From: Brevipalpus yothersi
Taxonomy: Eukaryota; Arthropoda; Arachnida; Trombidiformes; Tenuipalpidae
Assembly: GCA_003956705.1 (NCBI GenBank)
Contig: QZCP01000131.1
Span: forward strand, 45,005-109,004
Direction of reading: 5' to 3'
Length of the DNA: 64,000 nucleotides
Every line of letters begins with the position of its first letter. The first letter of the stretch is position 1. The translations under genes and the position numbers were made by a program. Positions 9,822 through 20,740 of the stretch are shown in pieces. Under the pieces are notes generated by a model that made no database searches, had not been told where the DNA came from, and saw nothing but the letters and a program-made list of their open reading frames with translations.

Positions 9822-10787
9822 ATGGCCAGGTGTACAACACCATATTGTGTGGAAAAAATTGTCGGAAAGAAGATAGAAAATAAATTCATTTTTTATCGAG
9901 CTCAAATGAAAAAATTCTCTGGTAAAGACACATGGATACGTCTTGAAAATTGTGAAAATTGTGTGGACCTTGTTGTGGAATTCGAAAGAGCGTTCAGGAT
10001 ATATTTGAATCAAATACATTCCAGAGTGGAAGATGGAACAGCTTCAAATGATGATATATTTACTAGCAAACAATTGGAGAGTGATTCATGGACCATCTTA
10101 ATTGATCCAAAAATGTATCTCGTGGAGCAAAAAAATGAGAAAAGTGACAAAAAAGTCGTGATCGAAGTTGTTGCCTACAAACCTCAACTTGATATTTTTC
10201 ATGTTAAATATGAGGATGGAGATGAAGAATATTTGGATCGTGTTTATGTGAACAAATATTATGAGCAGCAAGTAATAGCTTACTATGAAAAGAAATTAAC
10301 CTATAATCATGAATTAAACCTCAAAATTGTTCAAGAGTTGCCAGATCATCCATCTCGTGACAAACCATCTTTGTCCTCAACTATAACAGCAACTATCAAG
10401 AATCCATATTTCAAAGGAAATGTCCTTGAAAATATATGTTCACCAGAGAGCAAAAGTGATTGGTCTGGTCTTGAGATGATCCAAAGTGATGAAGTCACAC
10501 AGACTGGAGATACTGAAAAAGATTGGATAGCAAATCTGAATGATTTGGGTCCCATCAATTCAGATCAAGCATATAATGCTGTATCAGCCTATTGTGATGA
10601 TCTGTTGAGCAAATATGCACCGCAACAAGAGGTCAATAATGATGAATCAAGCCCGCTACATGAATCTCTTCTTAATTTGAATTTCAATTCTCCAGTCTCT
10701 TCACCTTCTCCGGCTCTTGATCAAGCTACCTACCCGAGTCCTTATCAGAATGAATGGCTATCAGATTATTCAAACTCTGGACACTAA
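9822..10787 (+). CDS. HP1-like chromodomain protein 2 (diverged, cage-deficient)
   Basis: Single-exon protein of 321 aa starting MARCTTPYCVEKIVGKK. The chromodomain-like fold (about residues 6-60) is recognisable from FYRAQ..KFSGKDTW and ENCENC (Cys44/Cys47). However, the central cage tryptophan of its paralogues (EWEGF) is Met29, and the WEP motif reads WIR. It therefore probably does not bind methyl-lysine in the usual way. The shadow-like domain at about 110-159 is well kept (VVAYKPQLDIFHVKYEDGDEEYLDR, then QQVIAYYEKKL). The tail is short, and the FVIESSDEE end of the others is missing. It lies 225 bp upstream of SYF2 in the same orientation. The open frame argues for a functional gene. 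Confidence 0.72.
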   Translation: MARCTTPYCVEKIVGKKIENKFIFYRAQMKKFSGKDTWIRLENCENCVDLVVEFERAFRIYLNQIHSRVEDGTASNDDIFTSKQLESDSWTILIDPKMYLVEQKNEKSDKKVVIEVVAYKPQLDIFHVKYEDGDEEYLDRVYVNKYYEQQVIAYYEKKLTYNHELNLKIVQELPDHPSRDKPSLSSTITATIKNPYFKGNVLENICSPESKSDWSGLEMIQSDEVTQTGDTEKDWIANLNDLGPINSDQAYNAVSAYCDDLLSKYAPQQEVNNDESSPLHESLLNLNFNSPVSSPSPALDQATYPSPYQNEWLSDYSNSGH

Positions 10788-10865
10788 GACACTAAGGTTC
10801 ATTGAATATTGAATAATATCTATTCCACAGAATATTCTATGAATCACATCCATTATAACTATCAA

Positions 10866-11012
10866 GAGCTTGGCGCGTAGCTCTTTAACTTTGGGTCACG
10901 TGTTTTTGTTTATGTTTGCTTTCCAGCTGTTTGTGAACAGATATTATATATTATATATCAAAATATTGTTGTGTTCTTGGGATTAAGTATATGCAAGACT
11001 TTAGTTCAAAAA
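10866..11012 (+). promoter_or_regulatory. SYF2 promoter region with CACGTG E-box
   Basis: The 147 bp before the SYF2 start contain GGCGCGTAGCTCTTTAACT, GGGTCACGTGTTTTTG with a palindromic E-box, and CCAGCTGTT. The same order of blocks is kept in the two duplicated relics at 8073 and 24253. The interval between the HP1-like stop and the SYF2 start is only 225 bp, so this must hold the SYF2 promoter. Binding factors are not known. Confidence 0.55.
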
Positions 11013-11806
11013 ATGACAGATTTAGCTCCATCAACATCATCTACCTCAGTGATCAGTGAGAAAGAAAAGAGATTAGCCAGATTGTCTAAGCTCAAGGAAC
11101 TCAATCAAAAGAGGGTAAGTAATTGTCAACTGTGTACGATTATTGTGATGCAAACATTACTCTGAGGAATATTCATTAAAATTTTTCTCTCTCCAAAAAG
11201 GTTGAAGGTTCTCGGTTGAACCATAAAGAAGTTGTTGAAGAATATAAGAGAGCAAAATTACCAAAAAATTGGGATAAAAAGCAAGAATGGGTCAACAAGA
11301 AATTGGATGAAGAAGAGAAACGAGAGGAAGCCAAAAGTCAAGGCATTGATTATGATCGAATCAAGATGATGAATGTTCAAGCTGATGAGGCAGACAAACT
11401 CAATCGACGAAGAATGGCCAAAAAGAATCCTGATCAAGGTTTCTCTGATTTTGAGGCTGCTGCTGCCCGAAAGTATGAAGGTCTAGTGAAAACTATCAAG
11501 CCTGACATGGAACATTATCAAGAGGTAAAAGAAAGTCTTGGTGAGAAAGCCTTCTATCCAGATTTACAATCAGCTCTAGAACCAATACATGCAGAGACCA
11601 AGGAAGGTGTTGACCGAATGGTAGAAGATTTGGAAAAGCAAATTGAAAAGCGTAATAAGTACAGTAGAAGGAGGAAGTATGATGAAGATGCTGATATTGA
11701 TTACATTAACGAAAGAAATATGAGATTTAACAAGAAACTGGAAAGATTCTATGGTGATTACACAAAAGAAATCAAACAGAATCTGGAACGTGGTACCGCT
11801 GTTTAG
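11013..11806 (+). CDS. SYF2: Pre-mRNA-splicing factor SYF2
   Basis: Component of the Prp19-associated (NineTeen) complex of the activated spliceosome. Two exons, 11013-11114 and 11201-11806, with an 86-bp intron give 235 aa. The ATG at 11013 is chosen because MTDLAPSTSS is also kept in the two duplicated promoter relics. Family blocks are SRLNHKEVVEEYKRAKLP, KNPDQGFSDFEAAAARKY, IKPDMEHYQEVKE, DRMVEDLEKQIEKRNKYSRR and DADIDYINERN. The exact family end is EIKQNLERGTAV. The protein is highly charged and helical. It is the only intact copy; two truncated 5' copies exist in the neighbouring duplications. Confidence 0.97.
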
Positions 11807-13036
11807 GTGGAAGTTTCCCTTTTTTCAACTCAAATATTCGTCATCTGACATTGTTTATCATCGTTCATGAGTTGCTAAACTTCTGCATCATATTTCATCA
11901 TTTACAGGGCATACATAAATATATCTTGTAAAAACTCTTCAAATTTCCCATCATGCTAATATAACAAGAGAAACACTTTCTCTTCTCTTCAACTCAAATA
12001 TCCTTCTTTTGTTATTGTTTATCTCCATTCACCAGTTATTAAATCTCTTTGCAACCTATTTTTTTCTTTCCAAAAAGTCCATCTTTTTTCATTTCAAACT
12101 TTGTCAGGCCTACATTTTGTTTGTAGTCTTCCTACTCAATGGTGAGGAGAAACTTAGCATAAACATATCTTAAAACTGTCCACCTTGGTATTCAGATCAC
12201 GATTAGATCCATTCTTTTGGGTTTCTGGCTTAAAAAAATAGCTCAGAGCTTCTCAATTTCAGGAGAAAATGATTGATTTCTCTTATGTTCTACACAACCA
12301 CTGATGGACTCCATCTTTTTCTATGAACGACAATTCGAACAGAATAGAAAGAATCTAGCATTTTTTGAAGTTGAAAATTTATTATCACACTCAAACTTAT
12401 CAAATCTAGCTAAGTTTTACATAGTTTGTATGACCTGTTGTCGATAACAATTAATCACTGACTGATACATTGGCGTTCAACAATTTTTCGAACAGTCCAT
12501 GAAACATTCATTGTATGAGTGTGTGAAGGACGCCATAACATGTAACCATCAAACTATCCAGATCTCATTGACTCACGTTGAACCATATAAAAGTGATCAT
12601 GACACATTCCTGTCAGCTATATTAGTCTAATTTAATTGATGAGTCTATACTTGTCTGCCTGATTGTCAATACATGTACTTTGTTTCAATCACCAATAATA
12701 AATATTTTAACTACACTGTACTAAAAATTTAAAAACATTGAAAGCGTGTCTCTCTCTCCTTCGTAGGAGCTTCTCTTTGCTTGCCTGTTGCTAAGCAATT
12801 TTGCTCAAATTATTGCATCAGTTCCAATTGGTTATGTAACTGAAAGTTTTGTCGAGTTAATTAAGTTGATGATTCTTATTGGTATGTCTATGTATGTGAT
12901 ATGGGATTGTGAATTTTATCAAATTGAACTGTGACAGATCTTCATATATGGTGAATAATTTTTCAACTTGTTATACCCCAAAATTGATTACGTTCGCTTT
13001 TTGGTGAAAGAATGTGAATTCAATTATCGACAAAAT
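11807..13036. other. Intergenic, no gene seen
   Basis: About 1.2 kb of AT-rich DNA between SYF2 and HP1-like gene 3. I see no open frame with protein character, no RNA gene and no clear repeat. It should contain the SYF2 3'UTR and the promoter of HP1-like gene 3. Confidence 0.5.
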
Positions 13037-15568
13037 ATGGGAAGAAAACGAAGTGAATATACTTATGTGGTGGAAAATATTTTAGCCAAAGGTTTTACTC
13101 ATGGAAGATATCTTTATCTAATAAAGTGGAAAAAATTTAAGAATGAATCGTGGCAACCGGTCGAAAATTGTGATCAGTGTCCTGATATAGTGGAAAAATT
13201 TGAAAAAGCTCTCAAAATATACAAAGAACGACTCGAGAATAAAGTGAAGATGGGAAGTGCTACCAATGAAGAGATAAAGAAGTTTGATGAGCTCCAAAGT
13301 GATACATGGGTTGTCCAAATCAATTCAGATGAGTATCTTAACCAAGAGGAAAGCAATTCTTCAAATAACGGTGAAGTTATGGGCAAGGAGAAAAAGCACC
13401 GGAAGAAGCGAAAAAAAGACAAAAAATCTCGTCGAAAGCTGTACATCTTATCATCAAGTTCTTCTGACGATGAATCAGAAACATCATCTATTGTGAAAAG
13501 TGATCATCATCGTGAATCTCAACAGATCAATAATGATTATGAATCTGCTGGTGCTATCAACCTTACACTTGGTAGTGATCAACTAACACCACCCTGCTCA
13601 ATTGATACCGAATCATTGAATGATTCTAGTCCAGATTCAAAGACCAAATCTGATCAGCTTCTGAGAAACATGCAAAAATTAAGCGTAACTCGCAAACACG
13701 AGCTCAACCTATCTGAAGTCTCCTCGTCAGAGAACGAAGAAGGTGTTAATGATACACCATCAACTGGGAACAGACAAGAAATGACCACTAATCACAAGGA
13801 TAGGAAAACTGCTGAAAATTTGATCGCAAAAGATAAAGAGAAGAATGGTGTTGGACATGAGATGTCAAAGAAGTCAAAAGAAAATAATGCCAAAGAGAAA
13901 GAGAATTCTTTGGAAAAGTCAAAGAAAGACAGCGTAAAAGAAAATGTATCCAAAACTTCGAAGAGTAATACCGTTAAAGATACATCCAAACACCTTAAGA
14001 AAAGAGTGTTACAAGATGTGCCTCTCTTCCAAGATTTCACACCAATTATCAATGTTTCCCCCACCAAGAATGCTAACCGATCGAAGAAAAAAAATTCCAA
14101 GGCACCAATCGAGGAGAAAATAAAAGAAGTTATTAAAGTTGTAGCCTACAAACCTCAATTGGATGTTTTTCATGTGCAATACGATGATGGTGAGGAAGAA
14201 TATCTCGATCGTGAATTTACCAATAAGAACTATCAACAACAAGTGATACACTATTATGAGAAATATATTGTCTGTCACTCTGAAACTAGTCGTAGAATCG
14301 CTCTAGAACTTCCAAGATTTCTCAATCTTCCAGGAATTATAATACCTTCCTGTATCTCTGATCTGATTGCTCAAAATGATGCTGAAAAGTTGGTTGAGCC
14401 CCCCAAGTCTGACCTTGGTGCTCAAAATGACTCTCCACCAGAACAAATTCCTGAGGCACCACATTCCGAAATCGTTGATCATGATTCGGAATCGAATGAC
14501 GAACACCTAGTCTCTGGCTCCACAATCCAGGAAGAAAGAGTCAACAAAGATGTAGAGATGACTCACTTAAATGAGGCCATAAAACCATCATATACACCTG
14601 ATCTTATTGTTCAAAATAACTCGAATCAAATTCCTATGCTGCCAATCTCTGATCTCATCATTCAGAATGATTCTTCTTCTGTGACAATTCCTAAGGTTCC
14701 AGATCTCGAAATCATCAATCATTGTGCTGAATCGAATGGTGATGATATTAACCAACTATCTGCTCCACAACCTCCTATCATCAATAATCCTCCATTATTA
14801 GAGTCTGTCTGCAGTGATAATGATAATAATTCAATTTGTGATTCATCGATTCAGTATCAAAGTGTTAACGGAGACCAAGAAATGATTCAATCGAACGAAG
14901 CCACGAAACCATCATATGAATCTGATCTTGTTGCTCAAAATCAAATTCACGAGGAGCCAACTTCTCACCTTATTGATCAGGATGATTGTTCCCCTGGAAT
15001 AATTCCTCAATCTCCACCTTCTGATCACCATTTTGAAGCGGATCATAACATAAATCAACAACCAGCTCCACAACTCACTGTAATCGATACAATTCCAGGA
15101 CCTGAGTTTGTTTCTAATGGTGGTCATACTGTCTCTGATCCCTCAATCCAGAGTCAAAGCCTTAATAATGATGTTGAGATGACTGAATTGAGCGGGAATA
15201 TTAACACTAGTGACGATAATATTCTCAATGGAGATGATCTGGATATTTTCTCATCTCTGGATTATGATTCTTTGGGTGAGAATCCCTCTCAAAATAACAT
15301 GTTGCCTAGGAGTGAAATTGATGAAATTTTTCAGTCAATTCTGAGAGATGTTAGCCATTATTCTACAAGCTCCATAATAACCCTTCCGAACCAATTTAAT
15401 GAAAATTCTAAACCTATTCTCAACCAAAGATCAACCGAACAATCTGTATCACATAGTACACTGGAAATGTGGACCGATGGTTCTTCCACCTCTGAAATGG
15501 AGCTTCTCCCTGAGCCTGATCAAGATGATCGATTTGTGATCGAATACTCTGATGATGAAGAAATTTGA
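13037..15568 (+). CDS. HP1-like chromodomain protein 3 (large form)
   Basis: Single-exon protein of 843 aa starting at the ATG at 13037 (MGRKRSEYTYVVENIL). The chromodomain (about 8-65) keeps Tyr10, Trp31 and Phe34 of the aromatic cage and has CDQC (Cys45/Cys48). A long linker follows, with a basic stretch and a Ser/Asp-rich patch (ILSSSSSDDESE), then a Lys/Glu-rich coiled region. The shadow-like domain lies at about 360-412 (KVVAYKPQLDVFHVQYDDGEEEYLD, then QQVIHYYEKYI). The tail of about 430 residues contains several imperfect repeats of the SDLIxQND...IPxxPxSE...DHDxESN type and the conserved acidic end DDRFVIEYSDDEEI. It is roughly twice the length of gene 1, the difference being in linker and tail. 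A nuclear role is inferred. Confidence 0.78.
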   Translation: MGRKRSEYTYVVENILAKGFTHGRYLYLIKWKKFKNESWQPVENCDQCPDIVEKFEKALKIYKERLENKVKMGSATNEEIKKFDELQSDTWVVQINSDEYLNQEESNSSNNGEVMGKEKKHRKKRKKDKKSRRKLYILSSSSSDDESETSSIVKSDHHRESQQINNDYESAGAINLTLGSDQLTPPCSIDTESLNDSSPDSKTKSDQLLRNMQKLSVTRKHELNLSEVSSSENEEGVNDTPSTGNRQEMTTNHKDRKTAENLIAKDKEKNGVGHEMSKKSKENNAKEKENSLEKSKKDSVKENVSKTSKSNTVKDTSKHLKKRVLQDVPLFQDFTPIINVSPTKNANRSKKKNSKAPIEEKIKEVIKVVAYKPQLDVFHVQYDDGEEEYLDREFTNKNYQQQVIHYYEKYIVCHSETSRRIALELPRFLNLPGIIIPSCISDLIAQNDAEKLVEPPKSDLGAQNDSPPEQIPEAPHSEIVDHDSESNDEHLVSGSTIQEERVNKDVEMTHLNEAIKPSYTPDLIVQNNSNQIPMLPISDLIIQNDSSSVTIPKVPDLEIINHCAESNGDDINQLSAPQPPIINNPPLLESVCSDNDNNSICDSSIQYQSVNGDQEMIQSNEATKPSYESDLVAQNQIHEEPTSHLIDQDDCSPGIIPQSPPSDHHFEADHNINQQPAPQLTVIDTIPGPEFVSNGGHTVSDPSIQSQSLNNDVEMTELSGNINTSDDNILNGDDLDIFSSLDYDSLGENPSQNNMLPRSEIDEIFQSILRDVSHYSTSSIITLPNQFNENSKPILNQRSTEQSVSHSTLEMWTDGSSTSEMELLPEPDQDDRFVIEYSDDEEI

Positions 15569-15713
15569 ATTGCTCTTCCCACTCAATCACTCCATCCTCT
15601 CTTTTTATCTGTGTCCATTAATCAATTTTTCAAAAGTATTGGATCATTTTCATCAACTCTTTTTACTCGAAACTTTTTTTGCAGCTTTTTTGTGATGCTG
15701 AGCGTCAAATAAA

Positions 15714-16067
15714 ATGACTACTCTTATATTCCTCCTCTTCGTTCTTCTGGTCAATTCATTTCGATATCCTGACAATCTTGAGGTTTTCGATCCTTTTCAT
15801 TGTTTTGGCATTCACTTGATGACCACTTCAGCTCTACTATGCAACGAAGATTTGGCACCTAAGTTCATACAACTGATTGTTGATCGAGGTTTCGAAATCA
15901 CAATGTTTATTCAAACTCCTAGTGATAACGCTCTGAAGAATTCCATCAAAATAGTTTTGTCATATTCGCATGCAAACGCATTTTTTTACAACCAGCTTCG
16001 AAAGAAATTCAATTGGAATATTTTAATTACCTGCCTGAATGTGATACTTAGAAAGTGCTCACTATAA
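15714..16067 (+). CDS. Hypothetical small protein with N-terminal hydrophobic segment
   Basis: Open frame of 117 aa starting MTTLIFLLFVLLVNSF, which looks like a signal peptide, followed by a mixed sequence with four cysteines. I do not recognise it. The ATG touches the AATAAA (15708-15713) that is the likely poly(A) signal of HP1-like gene 3, so the frame would lie at the very end of that transcript or need its own promoter. It may be a chance frame, or the first exon of a lost gene. Confidence 0.3.
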   Translation: MTTLIFLLFVLLVNSFRYPDNLEVFDPFHCFGIHLMTTSALLCNEDLAPKFIQLIVDRGFEITMFIQTPSDNALKNSIKIVLSYSHANAFFYNQLRKKFNWNILITCLNVILRKCSL

Positions 16068-16505
16068 GGTGATCAAATTCCTAGCTTGAGTAGTTTTTGG
16101 AGATTTGTGAATAATTATAGCTGATTTCATTGGAAAGTAGTTATTCATCATAGTTGTTTCATTTTTATTAGTTAACTCTTGACTTGAAATTTGCATTAAT
16201 AATCTGGTGGAACAAAGATTGGAACATTTTTTCAGAGAGGATACATCAAATTCCTGAATTGGAATTTTTATCTTCTGAAACGATGCACTTGCTTTCGTAA
16301 AATTTATTTTAAATTAATTGATTTGTTGAGAAACTCGAATGATCTACATAAAATTGGCAATTTCTCATCGATCAGAAATTTCAGCTCTTTGAAAAAAACA
16401 AATTAATTCTCTTGTGGTAAGCAGCAAAATATGAAAATCAGCATCAAGTAAGTCAATATATGTGGTCGATAATTAGTGTGTTGATTAATTTGTCAGGTCA
16501 TCAAG

Positions 16506-16934
16506 ATGAAAACTTTCCGCTTTTTTCTCTTTGTCTGTCTCATTGGAACTGGTAAGTTATTCTGACTTAAGTTGAAGAAATTCTCAATTTCTAATCATAA
16601 ACTATCAATTGGCTCTCCATTAGGCTTTATTGCCTTATCAGGTCTGATACTGCTATTTGCCGAGCGAAATAGATATTATTATTCACTTCGAGAATGGGAA
16701 GATGATGATTTTGATCGTCGTGCTTCAGTTTTAGCGGATGAGATCATTGTAAATCATCTAAGCCAATTTTTTTTATCCATTGTTAACATTTTTTTACAAA
16801 TTTTCCAGAAGGACGAACTCAAAGCTATTTTATCAAATATTTCGAACCAATCTCATGATAATATGAATGCTATGGAAACTTTTCAAAGGGAACAAGAAGA
16901 AGAAGAAGAAGAAAACAATGATGATGACTGGTGA
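16506..16934 (+). CDS. Small secreted protein, family member 1 (divergent)
   Basis: Three exons, 16506-16551, 16624-16748 and 16809-16934, give 98 aa. Exon 1 encodes the signal peptide MKTFRFFLFVCLIGT and has the same 46-bp length and phase as in the two following genes. Exon 2 carries SLREWEDDDFDRRASVLADE, matching SLRAWGDDLSNRAVALEE of member 2. Exon 3 differs: it lacks the cysteines of members 2 and 3 and ends in a Glu/Asp-rich stretch with terminal Trp. Probably secreted; function unknown. Gene structure supports common descent even though sequence identity is low. Confidence 0.6.
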
Positions 16935-17542
16935 AGATTTGAGCTCAGCAAAAATCTGCTTAAATGTTGACTTGGAATGATAAAATTGGAAATGTTTCAA
17001 GTCAATACGCGAGTAACTTAAAAGATTATCTGACCAAATATTCTTACCGAACTTACATGTATTCGAACTTTTTAAATTAGAATTCGAGCCCTCGGTTAAT
17101 CAATGCTTAGCAAAAAATTAACAAAACTTTTCAAGTTTTCCCAATGAAAATGAGTGAAGCTTAAAATTTTTAGATTTTAATTCAGCTTGATGAAATTTCG
17201 CCATTTAGAATGGTTGTAAAATTTTTTTAGCCTAGTGTACATGAGTACACTATTACTGTATTGACTATTTAATTATAGTCGAAGTAAAAATTTTACACAG
17301 ATTATAGAAGGATCAGTTTTTCTAGAAAACCGTAGTAACAATTGGATGGATGAAATGATTTTATGAATTCAAACTGGGTTGGTATTTAATACTCAAAAAT
17401 GCAACTTGTGAGTTTTGAAATCAAATTTTGTGCAAACAAAATGGAAAAAAAAAATATGGCAAAATTTTGTGATCAATCAAAGTTGATCGATCATGAGAGG
17501 AGTGTTTTGTAGTTTGAGTGAGCAGCTCGCTGATTGTGAGCT

Positions 17543-17572
17543 CTCACATGATAAAAAGGCTAACATTCAATT
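17543..17572 (+). promoter_or_regulatory. Core promoter of secreted protein gene 2
   Basis: The block CTCACATGATAAAAAGGC, continuing with TAACATTCAA, has a TATA-like GATAAAAAGG. It is repeated almost exactly upstream of gene 3 at 18781, in each case roughly 80-120 bp before the ATG. Conservation between otherwise diverged upstream regions supports a promoter. Confidence 0.55.
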
Positions 17573-17661
17573 CAGTGGTGATCTATTGGTTATTATTATT
17601 ATTATTATTTCCTGTTGATTATCTGCTCAGTGATTATACTGCGAATTTTCAAGGAACTCAA

Positions 17662-18159
17662 ATGAAACTTTTCTCTGCTGTCCTCCTCTTCTGTTTGGTG
17701 GCAACCTGTAAGTTTTTCTAGCTTCGATTGTGGTGGATTTCGTTGATCACTGCCAATAATCATCATTCGATTAATCATACACTAGGTTTTGCTGGGTTCC
17801 CGAAAATATTTTCCAGTACCAAAAAGTTCGATTCACTCAGAGCTTGGGGAGATGATCTGTCCAATCGTGCAGTGGCTCTCGAAGAACGAATCTTTGTAAA
17901 TAATTCCAGTTCAAGCATTTTTCTCTATCGCTGACATTTCACTTTCCAAAATTTTCAGGATGATGATGGAGAGCTCGGAAATCTTCGAGCAAAAATCGAA
18001 AGCAGAAGTCGAAATGAAATGGATCAAACTGCAGCTCTTGGATGGGAAAAAGAACTCGCCAGAATCGGAAAAGGAAAAGGTTCTATGAAGACTTGTAGCT
18101 TCAAAAACACCAAGTGGGACTGTCTTGTGCCATCCACCTCGAAGGGTAAAACTGAATAA
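17662..18159 (+). CDS. Small secreted protein, family member 2
   Basis: Three exons, 17662-17707, 17786-17895 and 17959-18159, give 118 aa. The signal peptide is MKLFSAVLLFCLVATC, with cleavage probably just after. The mature part is helical and charged (SLRAWGDDLSNRAVALEERIF). It is followed by a C-terminal block GKGKGSMKTC...WDC with two cysteines that could form a disulfide. Introns of 78 and 63 bp sit at the same places as in member 3. I know no family for it. In plant-feeding mites such small secreted proteins are often salivary or gut products, but nothing here shows that directly. Confidence 0.75.
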
Positions 18160-18780
18160 CTTATTTAGACAATCCTATTATCATGCTAGAGAAAATCGTC
18201 AGAATTCCATGAAATAAAAGTGTTGTGATCTTAAACAATTTTGATATTCATCAATATTCCTCTTGTATACAAAGGGAAAGAGATCTCCATGCTCATCCTA
18301 TTGTTAGAATATAGCTTAGTGAACTCGAAAATTGGGTAGAATATTCCGAAACAGTAAAGGATTCTAATCTATTGTTTTATTGAGCTTCATATTCGAATAC
18401 GAAGCTCAATTAAAACCAAGTAAATTGGAATTTTTCGAGCCAAAATACATGTGTCTTGAACGATTTGAATGGATGGAAAATTTTCTTATCTAGTCAACAT
18501 GATCATTGGTTATTTAATTATATGTACAATGAAAATAAGAAAATCATCATGAATCAGTTTTTCGTGGACTGTTACGGGAAGATTGATAAAATACAATGTA
18601 CCTATCAATGAGTTAGATCTTGTTGATATTGTATACTTGAATGAATGAAAAACATGGAAAACGAAAAATAGAATTTTACAATAATAAATCTTGGGATCGA
18701 TCGAAGTTAATTGATTATGAGCGTAATGACAGCTCTCACAAAGTAAGCAAAGTGAGAAGCTCTCTGATGGGTGAGCATTT

Positions 18781-18808
18781 CTCACAAGATAAAAAGGCTA
18801 ACATTCAT
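18781..18808 (+). promoter_or_regulatory. Core promoter of secreted protein gene 3
   Basis: CTCACAAGATAAAAAGGC followed by TAACATTCATT is the same TATA-like block as at 17543. It is placed about 85 bp before the gene 3 start. Confidence 0.55.
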
Positions 18809-18889
18809 TTTCGTTCGTTATCTGTTGCTTATTATTTGGTTTTGAATAATTGTTCAGTGATTATATTGATAAACTCCATAAGTATCAGA

Positions 18890-19375
18890 ATGAAACTTTT
18901 CTGTGCTCTCCTCTTCTTCTGTTTGGTCGCAACCTGTGAGTTGGTCCAGCTCAAAGCGAAAAAAATTTCCGATTACTAACCATAACTATCATTTGATCAA
19001 TTATCTACTAGGTTTTGCCAAATTATCGGACCTATTCTCGAGAACCAGAAAGTTCAAATCACTTCAAGAATGGGGAGATGATCTATCCGATCGTGCTGTG
19101 GCTCTAGACGAGAGAATCTTTGTAAATATTAGGCTCCAATTCGAACATCTTCCGATATTAACAACTTTTGTCTCAATTTTCAGGATGATGGTGAGCTGGC
19201 AAATCTCAGAGAGAGAATCGAGAGCAGAAGTCGAACTGAAATGAGTATTGCCAAAGCTTTGGTGTGGGAAATGGAATTCGCCAAAATCGGAAAAGGTAAA
19301 GGTTCAATGAAGACTTGCAGCATCATGGGATCGGAGTACAAATGTTTCGTCCCTTCAAACACTAAGAGTGAATAA
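18890..19375 (+). CDS. Small secreted protein, family member 3
   Basis: Three exons, 18890-18935, 19012-19121 and 19184-19375, give 115 aa. The signal peptide MKLFCALLFFCLVATC, the exon 2 core SLQEWGDDLSDRAVALDERIF and the end GKGKGSMKTC...YKC match member 2 closely. Exon 1 is 46 bp and exon 2 is 110 bp in both genes. It is a recent tandem duplicate, and both copies are open. Likely secreted; function unknown. AATAAA at about 19422 may be the poly(A) signal. Confidence 0.75.
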
Positions 19376-20740
19376 TCTGAATTTATTCGATGATCATGCT
19401 ATTGGTAATCGTCTTGACTCAATAAAATGAAGATAATAATACCATAAGAAGTATTAACTAGCCACTTGATCAACCATCATCAGGTAGACTGAAGGGAAGG
19501 AGCTCTCAATGTATATTATTTATTCACAATATTAATCGAAGAACTCGAGAATGGAGTGAAAGTTGTAATAGCAACGTAAGAGTCCAGAACTATGAAATGG
19601 AGCCTCTTCGATTAATATGAAGAAAACCACTTCGTAGACAACTTCAGTTAGGCTCTTCTACCTTTGGATTGAAAAGTTTCGGATTGAACAATATGATTTG
19701 ATCAGTGTGTGAGTAATTCACAAAAAGGATGAGCTGAGATCACGTCTTCTTAGCATCAACGACAGTAAAGTGAACGGAAAGCTTGTTCATCTTCTGATTG
19801 ATAGATGTAGGGCAGCTGAGTTTTTGATGACTCGATTGCAGTTGCAAAATTACAAAATTGATTCTCAAGCATGCAGATAATAAATTTTAGGGTTTATGGG
19901 AAATGAAATCAAGTTTAGCGAGATATTGAAGCCATAAACTCAGGTAATTTAAAAATTCTGTAGAGCTCAATCTATCATTTTGCTAGAAGAAAAGATCGAC
20001 AAAATGACGAAAAATTTCCGTGATTGAGAATCACAGGAAGTAATAGAGTATGCATAAACAATGAATAAATAAAGATTATCACCTCAACCTATTCGATATA
20101 TAATCTGATTGTTTGATTACGATTGCAAGAATTTGAAATTTGACTTCTTGAATTATAACTACATGTTTATATTCTTAAGATTATCATGATAGTGAGAAAA
20201 TGGAACCACGGTCATCGAGATTGTTTCTCAACTATCAATTACACAACCTAGATTATCCGACTATTATTGTTGAGCTGATTAAAGGCTAGATCATCAAAAG
20301 TAGTTCCTGAGGGACAGATGTTGATAAATCTTACTATATCTTCTATGTCTGTTGTCTATTTACGAGAGAGAAGCACTGAAAATTCGAACTTTGGTAGAAA
20401 TCTTCACATTTGTTGGATGTATTTGGACCACTTGAAGCTTGTATGAACTCGAGCCTCGAGAATATCACTTTTTGATCAGCCGTGATTGGAAAAACAAGGA
20501 AATGAGGCGCATTTGGACTTCAGTAATCAGGATGAAATGTATGCTCTCGCATTCATCAAGGATCCGAAGGGACCGTTCTGATTTCTTCTCGAAGAATTGA
20601 AGATTTGCTGCTTCGGGAGTAGTGTACTTGAGTTCCAACCAGAAGCAACGGCAAGATTCACAATGTTGACGGACAGAATTTTTAAAGATCGAAAATGAAT
20701 ACAGGGAGGCTTTATTTAATGATGAATAGGCTAACCAAAA
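19376..20740. other. Intergenic, no gene seen
   Basis: About 1.35 kb of AT-rich sequence after secreted gene 3. The stretch 20500-20700 is somewhat less AT-rich and could be an old relic, but I find no open frame or known motif in it. Confidence 0.4.

Noticed and set aside
13174..14506. Several antisense frames across HP1-like gene 3
   Set aside because: They are shadows of the long plus-strand frame, hydrophobic by complement of acidic and lysine-rich codons.
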